Below the pieces are notes generated by a model. It had not been told where the DNA came from. It searched no databases and worked only from the letters and a program-made list of their open reading frames with translations. The translations under genes and the position numbers were made by a program. DNA of 64,000 nt. Origin: Deltaproteobacteria bacterium (GTDB lineage: Bacteria; Desulfobacterota; DSM-4660; Desulfatiglandales; Desulfatiglandaceae). Of the stretch, positions 1-8,220 are shown in pieces (positions within the stretch are counted from its first letter, which is position 1; the number at the start of each line of letters is the position of its first letter). The stretch lies in assembly GCA_021737785.1 (NCBI GenBank), contig JAIPDI010000012.1, positions 39,477-103,476 on the forward strand. The letters are read 5' to 3'.

Positions 1-40
1 TGAGAGGTGCCCGAATAAATGATGGATAATGGTCTTGCCG

Positions 41-1558
41 ATGACAAGAACCTTTTGCATATTGCCATGGATTCATCTGATGGTCCTTCCGGAAGGTTGT
101 GTGAAGATCTGTTGTTTTGCAGGCCGGAATATCATGCAAGAAGGTGAACCCATGTCCCTTTACAGTTCCAGCATCAAAGATATCTGGAACTCATCACACC
201 TGCGGTCCATTAGGCATAGCATGGTCAAGGGGGAAGCGGTACTTGAGTGTGCACACTGCTACCAGGAGGAGGCGGATACGGGCAGCAGCCACCGAATCCA
301 TTCCAATTTCAGATGGAAATCCGAACTCGGACCATTGTTTGATGCGCTGGTGAACGAGTCACGTCTTCGAGCTTTTTCGGTCTCCACATTGCCGGTTTAT
401 CTTCAGCTGATTCCCGGAAATCTGTGTAATCTCAAGTGCAGGATTTGTTTCCCTCGATTCAGTTCCCAAATAGAAAGCGATCCTGTTCATAGAAGCTGGG
501 CCCTTGGAGCGTATAAGACCGGGTCACCCGTGGAAGGCACAAGGGGAAAGGCAAGAGTTGTGAGCGGCATTGATGGTTTCAGGCGTGTTGTTCAAGGAAT
601 GCGGATCGCCAGAAGACTAATCTCAGGGTTGAATAGCAATTTCTTTAATCAGCATCATTGGAGGACAACCAAAGGGGATCCCGGGTACGGTAAAGGGAGT
701 CCGGAAAATGGGAAAGGGCATCGGGAATACGGTATCTTTGAACCGGAATCTGTGGGCAATGGGAGTCCCTCCCGGCTTCCGAGGAAGCCTTGGTTTAAAG
801 ATCGATCATGGGTGTTTGAAGAGCTTCTGCGGGAACCCGAACGGTTTAGGGCACTCTATCTGACCGGAGGAGAACCAATGATCCAGATGGAGGCGGAAGA
901 AATTATAGGATATCTCGTTCAGCAAAAAGCATCCCCTGAAATGACTTTGGAACTAAACACGAACTGCACGGTAGTAAAAGACGCCTTGGTCGATAAATTC
1001 CATAGTTTCAAACGAATTTATATGGGCATGAGCATCGATGCATATGGCGATTTTTATGAGTATATCCGATATCCGGCCAAGTGGCATGTTATAAGGAAGA
1101 ATATCGTCAGACTCATCAGTCTGCCGGCCGATAAGTTCACGGTTACGGCTGTGCCGATTCTCCAGGCCTATAATGTCCTTAATATCGTGGACCTTCTCAG
1201 GTATCTCGACAAAAAGGGGGTAAGTTACGGAATAGAGGTGGCTTCTGAGCCATGGTTTATCTCCCTGGGAGTGTTGCCTCCCAGCGTAAGGTTGCGTGCT
1301 GCCAGAAGGTTAAGGGCTTATGCCAATTCGGATTGTCCCGGCTTCAGGCGCTCTCACGTTTTATCCGTAGCCGATGTCATTGAGTCGGTTCAGGACAACT
1401 GCACCAGGGAATCATTGCAGGCGCTGATGTTATTCACCAATGACCTTGACGCCACCCGGGGCCAGAGTTTCAGGGAGGTACATCCCGAACTCCTCGGCAT
1501 GATAGAAGAAGAGGGCTTCAACTGGTCTGAAGAGAGGCATTTTTTCCCCTCAGTCTAA
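41..1558 (+). CDS. Radical SAM protein, SPASM/twitch type
   Basis: A radical SAM enzyme of the group in which a SPASM/twitch-like cysteine region precedes the SAM barrel. The N-terminus has C6, C20, C24, C25 and a C70-x2-C73 pair that could hold an auxiliary Fe-S cluster. The barrel starts with C129-x3-C133-x2-C136, the site of the SAM-cleaving [4Fe-4S] cluster, and the TGGEP SAM-binding motif is at 275-279. The spacing between these motifs is about 140 residues, far longer than usual, because of a Gly/Ser/Asn-rich insertion at roughly 160-255. An ATG at 29 is also in frame; 41 is preferred because family members begin at this FCxLPW block. The next gene is 100 bp downstream on the same strand. 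The substrate is unknown; the neighbouring aminotransferase and reductase hint at sugar or small-molecule tailoring. Confidence 0.8.
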   Translation: MTRTFCILPWIHLMVLPEGCVKICCFAGRNIMQEGEPMSLYSSSIKDIWNSSHLRSIRHSMVKGEAVLECAHCYQEEADTGSSHRIHSNFRWKSELGPLFDALVNESRLRAFSVSTLPVYLQLIPGNLCNLKCRICFPRFSSQIESDPVHRSWALGAYKTGSPVEGTRGKARVVSGIDGFRRVVQGMRIARRLISGLNSNFFNQHHWRTTKGDPGYGKGSPENGKGHREYGIFEPESVGNGSPSRLPRKPWFKDRSWVFEELLREPERFRALYLTGGEPMIQMEAEEIIGYLVQQKASPEMTLELNTNCTVVKDALVDKFHSFKRIYMGMSIDAYGDFYEYIRYPAKWHVIRKNIVRLISLPADKFTVTAVPILQAYNVLNIVDLLRYLDKKGVSYGIEVASEPWFISLGVLPPSVRLRAARRLRAYANSDCPGFRRSHVLSVADVIESVQDNCTRESLQALMLFTNDLDATRGQSFREVHPELLGMIEEEGFNWSEERHFFPSV

Positions 1559-1657
1559 TCTCGGTTTACTTCAATTCACCAAATTGGTCTCGACTAGAAA
1601 CAGGTCCCATACTTCTTCAAAAATCGTGATCCATTCAAGGGAGGGGTTAAGGCAGGA

Positions 1658-3859
1658 GTGCTGATCAAAAGCGTTTATCACAATGTCTCCAGAGTTCTGA
1701 CAATGAAAGGGTTGATCCGCTTTACGGATTTCTTGGAGACACTGAGTGCCCGCTCTTCTATCCGGCGAATCCTGGGAGATAAAAAAAATCAATTCTTCAC
1801 CCATTTCTGTGTTGGGCTTCATTTAGGGGCGAGGGCGGCCTTCTATGTTGTGTTACCCCCTCCGCCCTTACACGGCGGGAGAAAAAACCCGTCCTCTGGC
1901 TGCGGCCGCCAAATCGTCAGGAATATAAAAACGCTGGCATCGTCGGTGTGGGGCGCTGATTTCAGAATTGTGACCATCGATCCAAATAACGGTGGGATCC
2001 TGACATTCAGGCATAATCATAAAATCGATCACCCCGCCCTCTTTCAGAAAAAAGAGGTCGTCTTCCTGGTGAATCCTTCTTTTCTTCTATTGCCGGAACA
2101 TCCACTGCAGGAGATGCTCTTGGCAGTCCAAAACCACACCATGGCTGTCACGGCCAAGCATTTCGGCCGGTCTTTGTACGGCATAGCAATAGATCGTTCA
2201 ATGATGAAGCATCCCTTACTCGGACAGGCGCTTTCCTCCCTGGTTGCCGATGAGGATCTCATGCCGGAAATCATATGGCCTCAGCATGACAATGTGAAAT
2301 TTGTCCATGGAGGTGGCCTCGGCGCACACGAACTTTCACCGGCAGTCGAAGGGGCATCCCATTTGAATTGTAAACGCTCCTCTGTTTCTCCATGTTATCT
2401 CAACAAGGCCCTATCGGAGGTACTTTACTTTCCGGTGGATACTGCTCAGGTCAACGGTTCTCCTGAAAGGATGCGCCAAGCCCTTCTTGCCCACCGGGAC
2501 TGTTCAGCTGTTCCCTGGATTTTTAATGTCCTGGCCAATCAGATTGAGTATCGGACGGGTAAGGTCGTCACGGATAGTCTCCCCCCGGAGGTCCATTTAT
2601 CCGTCACCGGAAGGTGTAACCTGGAATGCCGTTTTTGCAGCTACTCCCATGGTATGTCCAAAACAGAGCATGTGGGGATAGCGCAGATGCAATGTCTTGA
2701 CTTTTTAAACCATCTCCAAACAGTTCGTCTTTCAAGCGGTTTGGGAGAACCCACGATAAACCCGCACCTGGGTGCAATCATTGAATATCTGGGAATACAA
2801 TTTCCTCATATTGATATCAATTTTTCCACGAATGGGGTTGCTCTGAATGATAATGGACTGGTCAATCAACTTATAAATAAAGTGTCCTATATTAATGTCT
2901 CTCTCAACGCTACAACCCCGCATACCTGGAAGGAATTGTGCCGGAGAGATTTATTTGACCGTGTCTGCTCTAACCTGAGGGACCTTCAGCGTGCCAAACG
3001 CAAGGCGGCCGCGTTGCTCCCTCTGGTGTATGGATCGATGGTGCTGACCACGAAAAATATCCGTGAACTCCCGGATATGCCGGGACTCTGTCGTTCCCTG
3101 GGCGTCGATCGATTTACCGGGATCCCGTTTTTTGCCTTTAACTACAATAAGTCCGAAAAATACGGTGTCGCTGAGACCTTCCACCAGTGTCATGGCGAAT
3201 ACGAACGCATATATCACCGAACCCTCCAAGAGGCGCGCAGACACAGGGTGAGCATTGAAATCCCGGTGCCTCAAAGCAGGAAGCGTGTTGGTTTTGGCGT
3301 AGAAGTGCGCGGGTTTTATGACTTTGCCGGAATCGAGGAACCCCCGCCAAGGCTGGATCCCCTGGTGGACGGTCTCAGGTACGAGGCCCGGAACCGCAAA
3401 TCATGCCCGGAAATATGGAAAATCGCCTACATAACCAATACCCATATGGATTCTTTGAATGGGTCCGCAACCCACTACCTCTATCCATGTCTGGGTCCGT
3501 TAAGTATGGTTGATTTTTCGATGAAGACGCCGTTTCGTTTTCCTCCCCATGATGGTTTCCTGCAGCTCTGGAACAGCCCTCTCTACAGGAGACTTCGCAA
3601 GGCACAGAGTATGCCTGGAGTTTCACGGGTTTGTGATTTGTGCCGAAACATAGACAGCAGAGATCCGTCGCATTTTAAGAAACTTGAGGGGCTGTTGAAT
3701 GGATTGAAGCTGCAGTCGGTGACCGGGCCGGAACACGCCCTTCCCCTTTTAGAGAAAACTTCTGAGACACCGCCTAATAGGTCATCGGAGGGATCTCCAG
3801 ATACTTGGCAAAGGCATTGTGTCGATGGGCAATTGCAAGGACCTCAAGGGCGTGTTTGA
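1658..3859 (+). CDS. Large radical SAM protein with unknown N-terminal domain
   Basis: A 733-residue protein whose C-terminal two thirds is a radical SAM enzyme. C320-x3-C324-x2-C327 follows a beta strand, as in the SAM barrel, and a later group (C611 in a YPC context, C659-x2-C662) fits a SPASM-like auxiliary cluster. The first ~300 residues contain no motif I recognise. The start is GTG, with a purine-rich GGGAGGGG about 12 bp upstream. The 3' end overlaps the convergent aminotransferase gene by 86 bp. It probably acts with the preceding radical SAM gene. The reaction is not deducible from sequence; peptide or sugar modification are both possible. Confidence 0.75.
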   Translation: MLIKSVYHNVSRVLTMKGLIRFTDFLETLSARSSIRRILGDKKNQFFTHFCVGLHLGARAAFYVVLPPPPLHGGRKNPSSGCGRQIVRNIKTLASSVWGADFRIVTIDPNNGGILTFRHNHKIDHPALFQKKEVVFLVNPSFLLLPEHPLQEMLLAVQNHTMAVTAKHFGRSLYGIAIDRSMMKHPLLGQALSSLVADEDLMPEIIWPQHDNVKFVHGGGLGAHELSPAVEGASHLNCKRSSVSPCYLNKALSEVLYFPVDTAQVNGSPERMRQALLAHRDCSAVPWIFNVLANQIEYRTGKVVTDSLPPEVHLSVTGRCNLECRFCSYSHGMSKTEHVGIAQMQCLDFLNHLQTVRLSSGLGEPTINPHLGAIIEYLGIQFPHIDINFSTNGVALNDNGLVNQLINKVSYINVSLNATTPHTWKELCRRDLFDRVCSNLRDLQRAKRKAAALLPLVYGSMVLTTKNIRELPDMPGLCRSLGVDRFTGIPFFAFNYNKSEKYGVAETFHQCHGEYERIYHRTLQEARRHRVSIEIPVPQSRKRVGFGVEVRGFYDFAGIEEPPPRLDPLVDGLRYEARNRKSCPEIWKIAYITNTHMDSLNGSATHYLYPCLGPLSMVDFSMKTPFRFPPHDGFLQLWNSPLYRRLRKAQSMPGVSRVCDLCRNIDSRDPSHFKKLEGLLNGLKLQSVTGPEHALPLLEKTSETPPNRSSEGSPDTWQRHCVDGQLQGPQGRV

Positions 3860-5483
3860 ACTTCGTGACGGTTTCATCCAGGCTCTGGTCATCATGAGCC
3901 ATACTGGGCAACATGACCCCCATATAGGTCACCAGCCCCTGTTTCAATAATTCCTGTTGAAGCAACGTTCTCATCAAGACAACCGTCTGAGGATCAGCCT
4001 CTTTGAAACGCATTAACATTCGGAACGGAGGACCGATCAGCTCGGCAGCCGGTACGGTTTCTTTACAGAGCCGGTTAATCGATGTCTTTAGACGGTTTCC
4101 ATAATCCCAAATATGGCCGGGAACATCGAGTTCCCGATAAATAGTGAGGGCTTCATTGGCGGCGGCAAAGGAATAGACTTCGCCTTTGAATGTCGGGCCG
4201 TAAAAAATGTTGGGCATGGTGCTCTGGAAAATGTCTCTGCGTCCGACAAGGGCGGAAAGGGGCATCCCTGCGCTCAATCCCTTCCCAAAACAGGCCAGGT
4301 CCGGAATGACACCCGTTGCCTTCTGAACACTGCCGCCGGGATATCGAAATCCGGTGATAATTTCATCAAAGATAAGGATGGCGCCTTCGGTCCGCGTTCT
4401 GGAGGCAAGGGCCCTCAAGAAATTCTGGTCAGCATCACGTAACGGACCGTTCAATCCCTCTACCGGGCCGGCAGGTTCAAGCATCACAGCAGCTATTTGG
4501 CCTTTGTGTGTCTCCATTAAGCCCTGCAAGTGGTCTTCATCGTTAAATTGGAAGGGATAAACAAGCTGTTCCCCGTGCTCGGGAACCCCCGTGTGGGTGA
4601 AACCCTGTTTTTCAACATACCAGTCCTGCCAACCGTGATAACCGCACACGAGGATTTTCTTCCGACCGGTATAACGACGTGCCAGCCTGGCTGCAGCCGT
4701 ACACACATCAGACCCGTTTTTGCCAAACAGCACCATCTCAGCGCATGGGATGTCCTCACATAGTTTCCGGCTCACGTCCATTTCCAGATGGTGCGGTAGA
4801 GAGGAGATAGCCCCCGAGGTCATTGATTCTATGACGGCCTGTTGGATTCGCTCGTTTGCATGCCCGAGCAATGCGCACCCCCACCCCATAATGTAATCAA
4901 GGTATGTTCGGCCCTCTATATCAGTAAAACGGCATCCCTTTGAATGACGGGCAAACAGGGGATACGCCTGTCCCGAACTGCTCCAGGAGATGCCCTGGCT
5001 GGGAAGAGAAAACCAGTTGTTGAGTTGGCAGGCCTGATCAAACATGAGGGCGCCTGGACTTGGCGGTTTTCTCGTCGTTTCAAAAACAATCCGAAACCAT
5101 GCCTCTTTAACCTCCTCCAGCCTGATCCTTTCGGCGTTGGTTATTTCAATCCTTATTCGGTGACGGCCGGCCCTCTTCGGCGTCCTCAGAATGGAGTGAA
5201 CGTTTAGCACTTCTCCGGGGGAAAGACAATTCTTTGGGACTTCCACTTGCTGAAGGAATCTTCTGTTAAGGTATAGGGTAAGGAAGACCTTCCGGTTGTC
5301 AGTTGAACAGAGGTTTATATCGCTCGGGCCTCGATTCCTCAAACCCATCCAGAGGGTTCGGAGGGTGGATGATGGGAGCGAGGGGGGGCAATTATGTTCC
5401 AATGAAAGGGATTCTTCTTTAGCGGTTTTCCGCTTGAAGACCTTCAGGAATTGAGTGCCGTTCCAAAAATTTTGCAGTCGCAT
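3774..5483 (-). CDS. Class-III PLP aminotransferase (GSA-aminomutase-like) with N-terminal Ig-like domain
   Basis: Residues about 150-569 form a fold-type I PLP enzyme of the glutamate-1-semialdehyde aminomutase/class-III family. The FDEIITGFR block (372-380) holds the Asp that contacts the PLP nitrogen, and K401 in FGKGLSAG is the expected Schiff-base lysine. Residues about 30-137 are an added beta-sandwich-like region with short strands and an NRG...LSPGE pattern, similar in style to Wzt-C/Ig-like domains. A second such domain sits at the C-terminus of the neighbouring reductase. A housekeeping HemL is unlikely given this fusion; amination of a keto-sugar or lipid-linked substrate is a better guess. 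It lies 83 bp downstream of the reductase gene on the same strand. Confidence 0.8.
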   Translation of the reverse strand: MRLQNFWNGTQFLKVFKRKTAKEESLSLEHNCPPSLPSSTLRTLWMGLRNRGPSDINLCSTDNRKVFLTLYLNRRFLQQVEVPKNCLSPGEVLNVHSILRTPKRAGRHRIRIEITNAERIRLEEVKEAWFRIVFETTRKPPSPGALMFDQACQLNNWFSLPSQGISWSSSGQAYPLFARHSKGCRFTDIEGRTYLDYIMGWGCALLGHANERIQQAVIESMTSGAISSLPHHLEMDVSRKLCEDIPCAEMVLFGKNGSDVCTAAARLARRYTGRKKILVCGYHGWQDWYVEKQGFTHTGVPEHGEQLVYPFQFNDEDHLQGLMETHKGQIAAVMLEPAGPVEGLNGPLRDADQNFLRALASRTRTEGAILIFDEIITGFRYPGGSVQKATGVIPDLACFGKGLSAGMPLSALVGRRDIFQSTMPNIFYGPTFKGEVYSFAAANEALTIYRELDVPGHIWDYGNRLKTSINRLCKETVPAAELIGPPFRMLMRFKEADPQTVVLMRTLLQQELLKQGLVTYMGVMLPSMAHDDQSLDETVTKFKHALEVLAIAHRHNAFAKYLEIPPMTY

Positions 5484-5566
5484 GGTGTGCCATTTCTTAG
5501 TGATGGAATGGTTGTTTTGAAATCCCCATGTGCATCAAGGGATCGCATGATCATACCCCCTTCATT

Positions 5567-7117
5567 TCAGGAATGATTTCTGACGAGGATCTCTTGTTCC
5601 CCCATCGGCAACACAGGGGCGTATTTCTTCCAGCGAGATGATTGAGCCAGGAACAAAGAAAATTTCACAGTACCAGGATCTAAGGGAGCTGAAAGCTCAA
5701 ATATAAAGTGGGTACGCTCCAAAGGATGTACATCATGACGCAGGTGAATGGTTTGGAGCACTCCCCCATCAAGGGAAACACAGAGTACAATCTTGGGCTG
5801 ATTTCGATTCGCGTCGGCATGCCATGGCAGACGGCCGCTATTTTCCACGTAGAGCCGACAGATTTTCGTCCTTCCACACAGTACCTCTGCGGGGAATTCC
5901 TTTGTAATGATCTTAGCGCGATAGCCCTCCTTGGGTCCAGAAATTTCAGGAAGGTCTGCCGGTGAAACCATTCCTTTTGACCGAAGCCCTTTCATGAGGG
6001 TATGAATGCGGCCGAGGGTCACGGGGATGTCGATCCCTTTGATACAAGCGCATGTAATGTTTTGGCATTTGGCGCATATTATTTCCTCGTCAGGGTGAAG
6101 CCTAAAATATTCATGCGTTTCCGGTGTCTCAAATGTCTCGGAAGGATAATTGGCAATATAGGCCGCCCTAAACAGCCAGGATATGGGCAGGTCTTGGCTG
6201 CATAAGGCGTCGCAGCGGCCGCAACGGCTGCATGCGGCAATTGCCAGAGATTGGGCCTGATACTCGACATGCCGGATATCTTCTTTTCTCAAGGGGATTC
6301 GGCCCCATCCGCTGAGGGCGTTTTCCTCGGCCTCTTCAATGGATGCCGTCCCTGGAACAACGCAGGATATCTCTTCGTTCATCAGGATATGGCGTAAGAC
6401 CTTTCCGGCCGAGATTCTATTGGACTCGGGAAGGAGACGCCCGCTCCGCTGCGGAAACGCACGTCCGGGGCACAGCAATCCTCCTGCAAGGGGTTTCATA
6501 ATCATGAGCCCCACATCCTTCTTTCGTGCTGCCGGGAATACAATCTCTTTGTTGCCCTGGAGATTTTCAGGGTCTTTTCCGGGAAGATCGGCGGTAAGCA
6601 GATGAAAGCCAAGGATGTTATAGGGTATCATCAGGGCGTCAAAGACATCGGACGCAATCAATTTTCGGATATATTCCGGTGATCCGTGGGTGGTGCAAAA
6701 AATGCCGCCGAGCCTCCCCTTTTCCTTTTTTCTGAGCAGGAATTCCACCATGCCGCCGGTTCCCCAGACATTTTCACCCAATGTCTCCCGATCCTCGATA
6801 CAGGCGATTCCAAAAAGCTCCAGACGTTTTTTGCGGAATGTGCGGCAGGTGGTTTCAAAAAAATGCTCAAACAATCCCGGGGGGCCGTATCCTTGCGAAC
6901 AGATGATGACATTCCTAGACGTTTCTCGAAGGGCTTGCGCCACCAGGGCGTCGGCACCTTCGTAATCCGGGGCGACATGGACGATGTTAACCCCCAACTC
7001 GAACCCACGCCGAAGGGTCCCGACGGCCTGACGGGCTGGAACCAATCTCAACTGGCATGTACCGAAACCTACTACCGATACGTGAAGATCGGTGCGTCCC
7101 AAACGCCGGTAATTCAT
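5567..7117 (-). CDS. Aldo/keto reductase-like Fe-S protein with C-terminal Ig-like domain
   Basis: Residues 1-280 follow the aldo/keto reductase barrel (opening RRLGRTDLHVSVVGFGT). A ferredoxin-like segment follows, with C296-x2-C299-x2-C302-x3-C306 and a second cysteine group C348, C351, C356, C358. Residues about 398-516 form a beta-sandwich with the VENSG..PW signature of Wzt-C/Ig-like domains. The active site looks degenerate: the usual Asp of the D-T-A-x-x-Y motif is His47 and the usual Lys is Gln75, while Tyr52 and His144 remain. It may therefore do electron-transfer or altered redox chemistry rather than ordinary carbonyl reduction. It is the upstream gene of a two-gene minus-strand operon with the aminotransferase. 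Confidence 0.78.
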   Translation of the reverse strand: MNYRRLGRTDLHVSVVGFGTCQLRLVPARQAVGTLRRGFELGVNIVHVAPDYEGADALVAQALRETSRNVIICSQGYGPPGLFEHFFETTCRTFRKKRLELFGIACIEDRETLGENVWGTGGMVEFLLRKKEKGRLGGIFCTTHGSPEYIRKLIASDVFDALMIPYNILGFHLLTADLPGKDPENLQGNKEIVFPAARKKDVGLMIMKPLAGGLLCPGRAFPQRSGRLLPESNRISAGKVLRHILMNEEISCVVPGTASIEEAEENALSGWGRIPLRKEDIRHVEYQAQSLAIAACSRCGRCDALCSQDLPISWLFRAAYIANYPSETFETPETHEYFRLHPDEEIICAKCQNITCACIKGIDIPVTLGRIHTLMKGLRSKGMVSPADLPEISGPKEGYRAKIITKEFPAEVLCGRTKICRLYVENSGRLPWHADANRNQPKIVLCVSLDGGVLQTIHLRHDVHPLERTHFIFELSAPLDPGTVKFSLFLAQSSRWKKYAPVLPMGEQEILVRNHS

Positions 7118-7169
7118 ACGTACGCTCCGGTTGACCGTTGAGGGATAAGGATGGACAGGATGCGGCTTT

Positions 7170-7433
7170 TTGGAGTATAAGGAATGCAGATTTGATCAGT
7201 CAAGAAACAACTTATTTCAATCATGCCCTTTATGCCGGGAGGAGAGAAAAGCGTCTATTTCTCTTCCTTGTCATTGGTGCGTGCGACACAAGACAAGGCC
7301 GAACTCCAGAACAGCCGCATGTTATTCTTGTATTAACGCACGAAGAGAAATGACCTGCAAGGGTTTTAAGTGGTTTCTGAAGATTCTTGGTTTGTCATTT
7401 GATCCAAACTGGAAAAAGGAGAAAATAATATGA
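7170..7433 (+). CDS. Small Cys-rich ORF (three CxxC motifs), candidate
   Basis: An 87-residue ORF starting at TTG, with three CxxC pairs (CPLC, CHWC, CYSC) and another Cys shortly after, arranged like a small zinc-binding or Fe-S protein. Its TGA overlaps the ATG of the next gene by four bases (ATGA at 7430-7433), the usual geometry of translational coupling. The Shine-Dalgarno sequence is weak and there is no ATG start. It fills most of the 312-bp gap between the divergent reductase gene and the tail-fibre gene, and no promoter stands out there. No family is recognised. Chance is possible, but three CxxC pairs plus the overlap make it worth recording. Confidence 0.35.
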   Translation: MEYKECRFDQSRNNLFQSCPLCREERKASISLPCHWCVRHKTRPNSRTAACYSCINARREMTCKGFKWFLKILGLSFDPNWKKEKII

Positions 7434-8209
7434 GAAAAAAGGACTTGCCTGATTCATCCATGTGGCGGTTCTGGGGTTTCTTATCGCTGATGTTTATCTC
7501 TCTCTATCTCATGGTGCCGGTATCTGTCCTCGGTGCAGATAAATTGATAGTGAAAAATGAAAGCGGAACAGAGACCTTTAAGGTGAGTGACAGCGGGTCC
7601 ATAACTTCCGCATCTTCCTTGCTGTCGAATGGTGCGGGAGCCTGGGGATCAGCCCCTTTTGTCCTTGGGCAAAACCTTGGGAACAGGGGGATGGTGATCA
7701 CAGATAAGGCGACCAGTAATCAGAAAAACATCTATTTCGGATGGAATGTCGGCGCATCCCATGACTATGCAGAGCTCTTCGCACTCCAGGAGGGGGTAGC
7801 ATACAAAAATTTCATCTTGAACCCGAATGGCGGCCATGTGGGCATAGGCACCACTTCCCCTTCGTATCCGTTGCAGATGGGAAGCGGCGCCTATGTTTCG
7901 TCCGGCGGTGTATGGACAAATGCCTCCAGCCGGGAATTAAAAACAAATATCAGAGAATTGACGGATGAGGAGGCAATGGATGCGCTACAGGGGCTGAGGC
8001 CGGTCAAATTCAGTTATAAAGTTGAAAGGGACGAGACCCATGTGGGCTTTGTCGCAGAGGATGTTCCGGATCTCGTGGCATCGAGGGACAGAAAAGGGAT
8101 GAGTTCGATGGATGTGGTTGCGGTATTGACCCGGGTGGTTCAGGAGCAGCAGAAGACCATCGCCGAACTCTCACGAAAAGTGGCTGAACTCGAAAAGAAC
8201 ATCAAGTAA
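7430..8209 (+). CDS. Exported tail-fibre/peptidase S74 chaperone-domain protein
   Basis: The N-terminus has a hydrophobic stretch at about 12-35 ending VLGA, consistent with a Sec signal peptide. The middle is Gly/Ser/Asn-rich with a VGIGTTSP repeat typical of fibre and adhesin proteins. The last ~90 residues match the intramolecular chaperone (peptidase S74/endosialidase C-terminal) pattern: an SRELKTNI block with the Ser/Lys expected for self-cleavage, HVGFVAEDVP, and a terminal coiled coil beginning QEQQKTIAELSRK. A strong AAGGAG lies about 8 bp before the ATG. It probably forms a trimeric surface fibre. The next gene, 11 bp downstream, encodes an exported protease. Confidence 0.85.
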   Translation: MRKKDLPDSSMWRFWGFLSLMFISLYLMVPVSVLGADKLIVKNESGTETFKVSDSGSITSASSLLSNGAGAWGSAPFVLGQNLGNRGMVITDKATSNQKNIYFGWNVGASHDYAELFALQEGVAYKNFILNPNGGHVGIGTTSPSYPLQMGSGAYVSSGGVWTNASSRELKTNIRELTDEEAMDALQGLRPVKFSYKVERDETHVGFVAEDVPDLVASRDRKGMSSMDVVAVLTRVVQEQQKTIAELSRKVAELEKNIK

Positions 8210-8220
8210 AGAAGGGCCTC

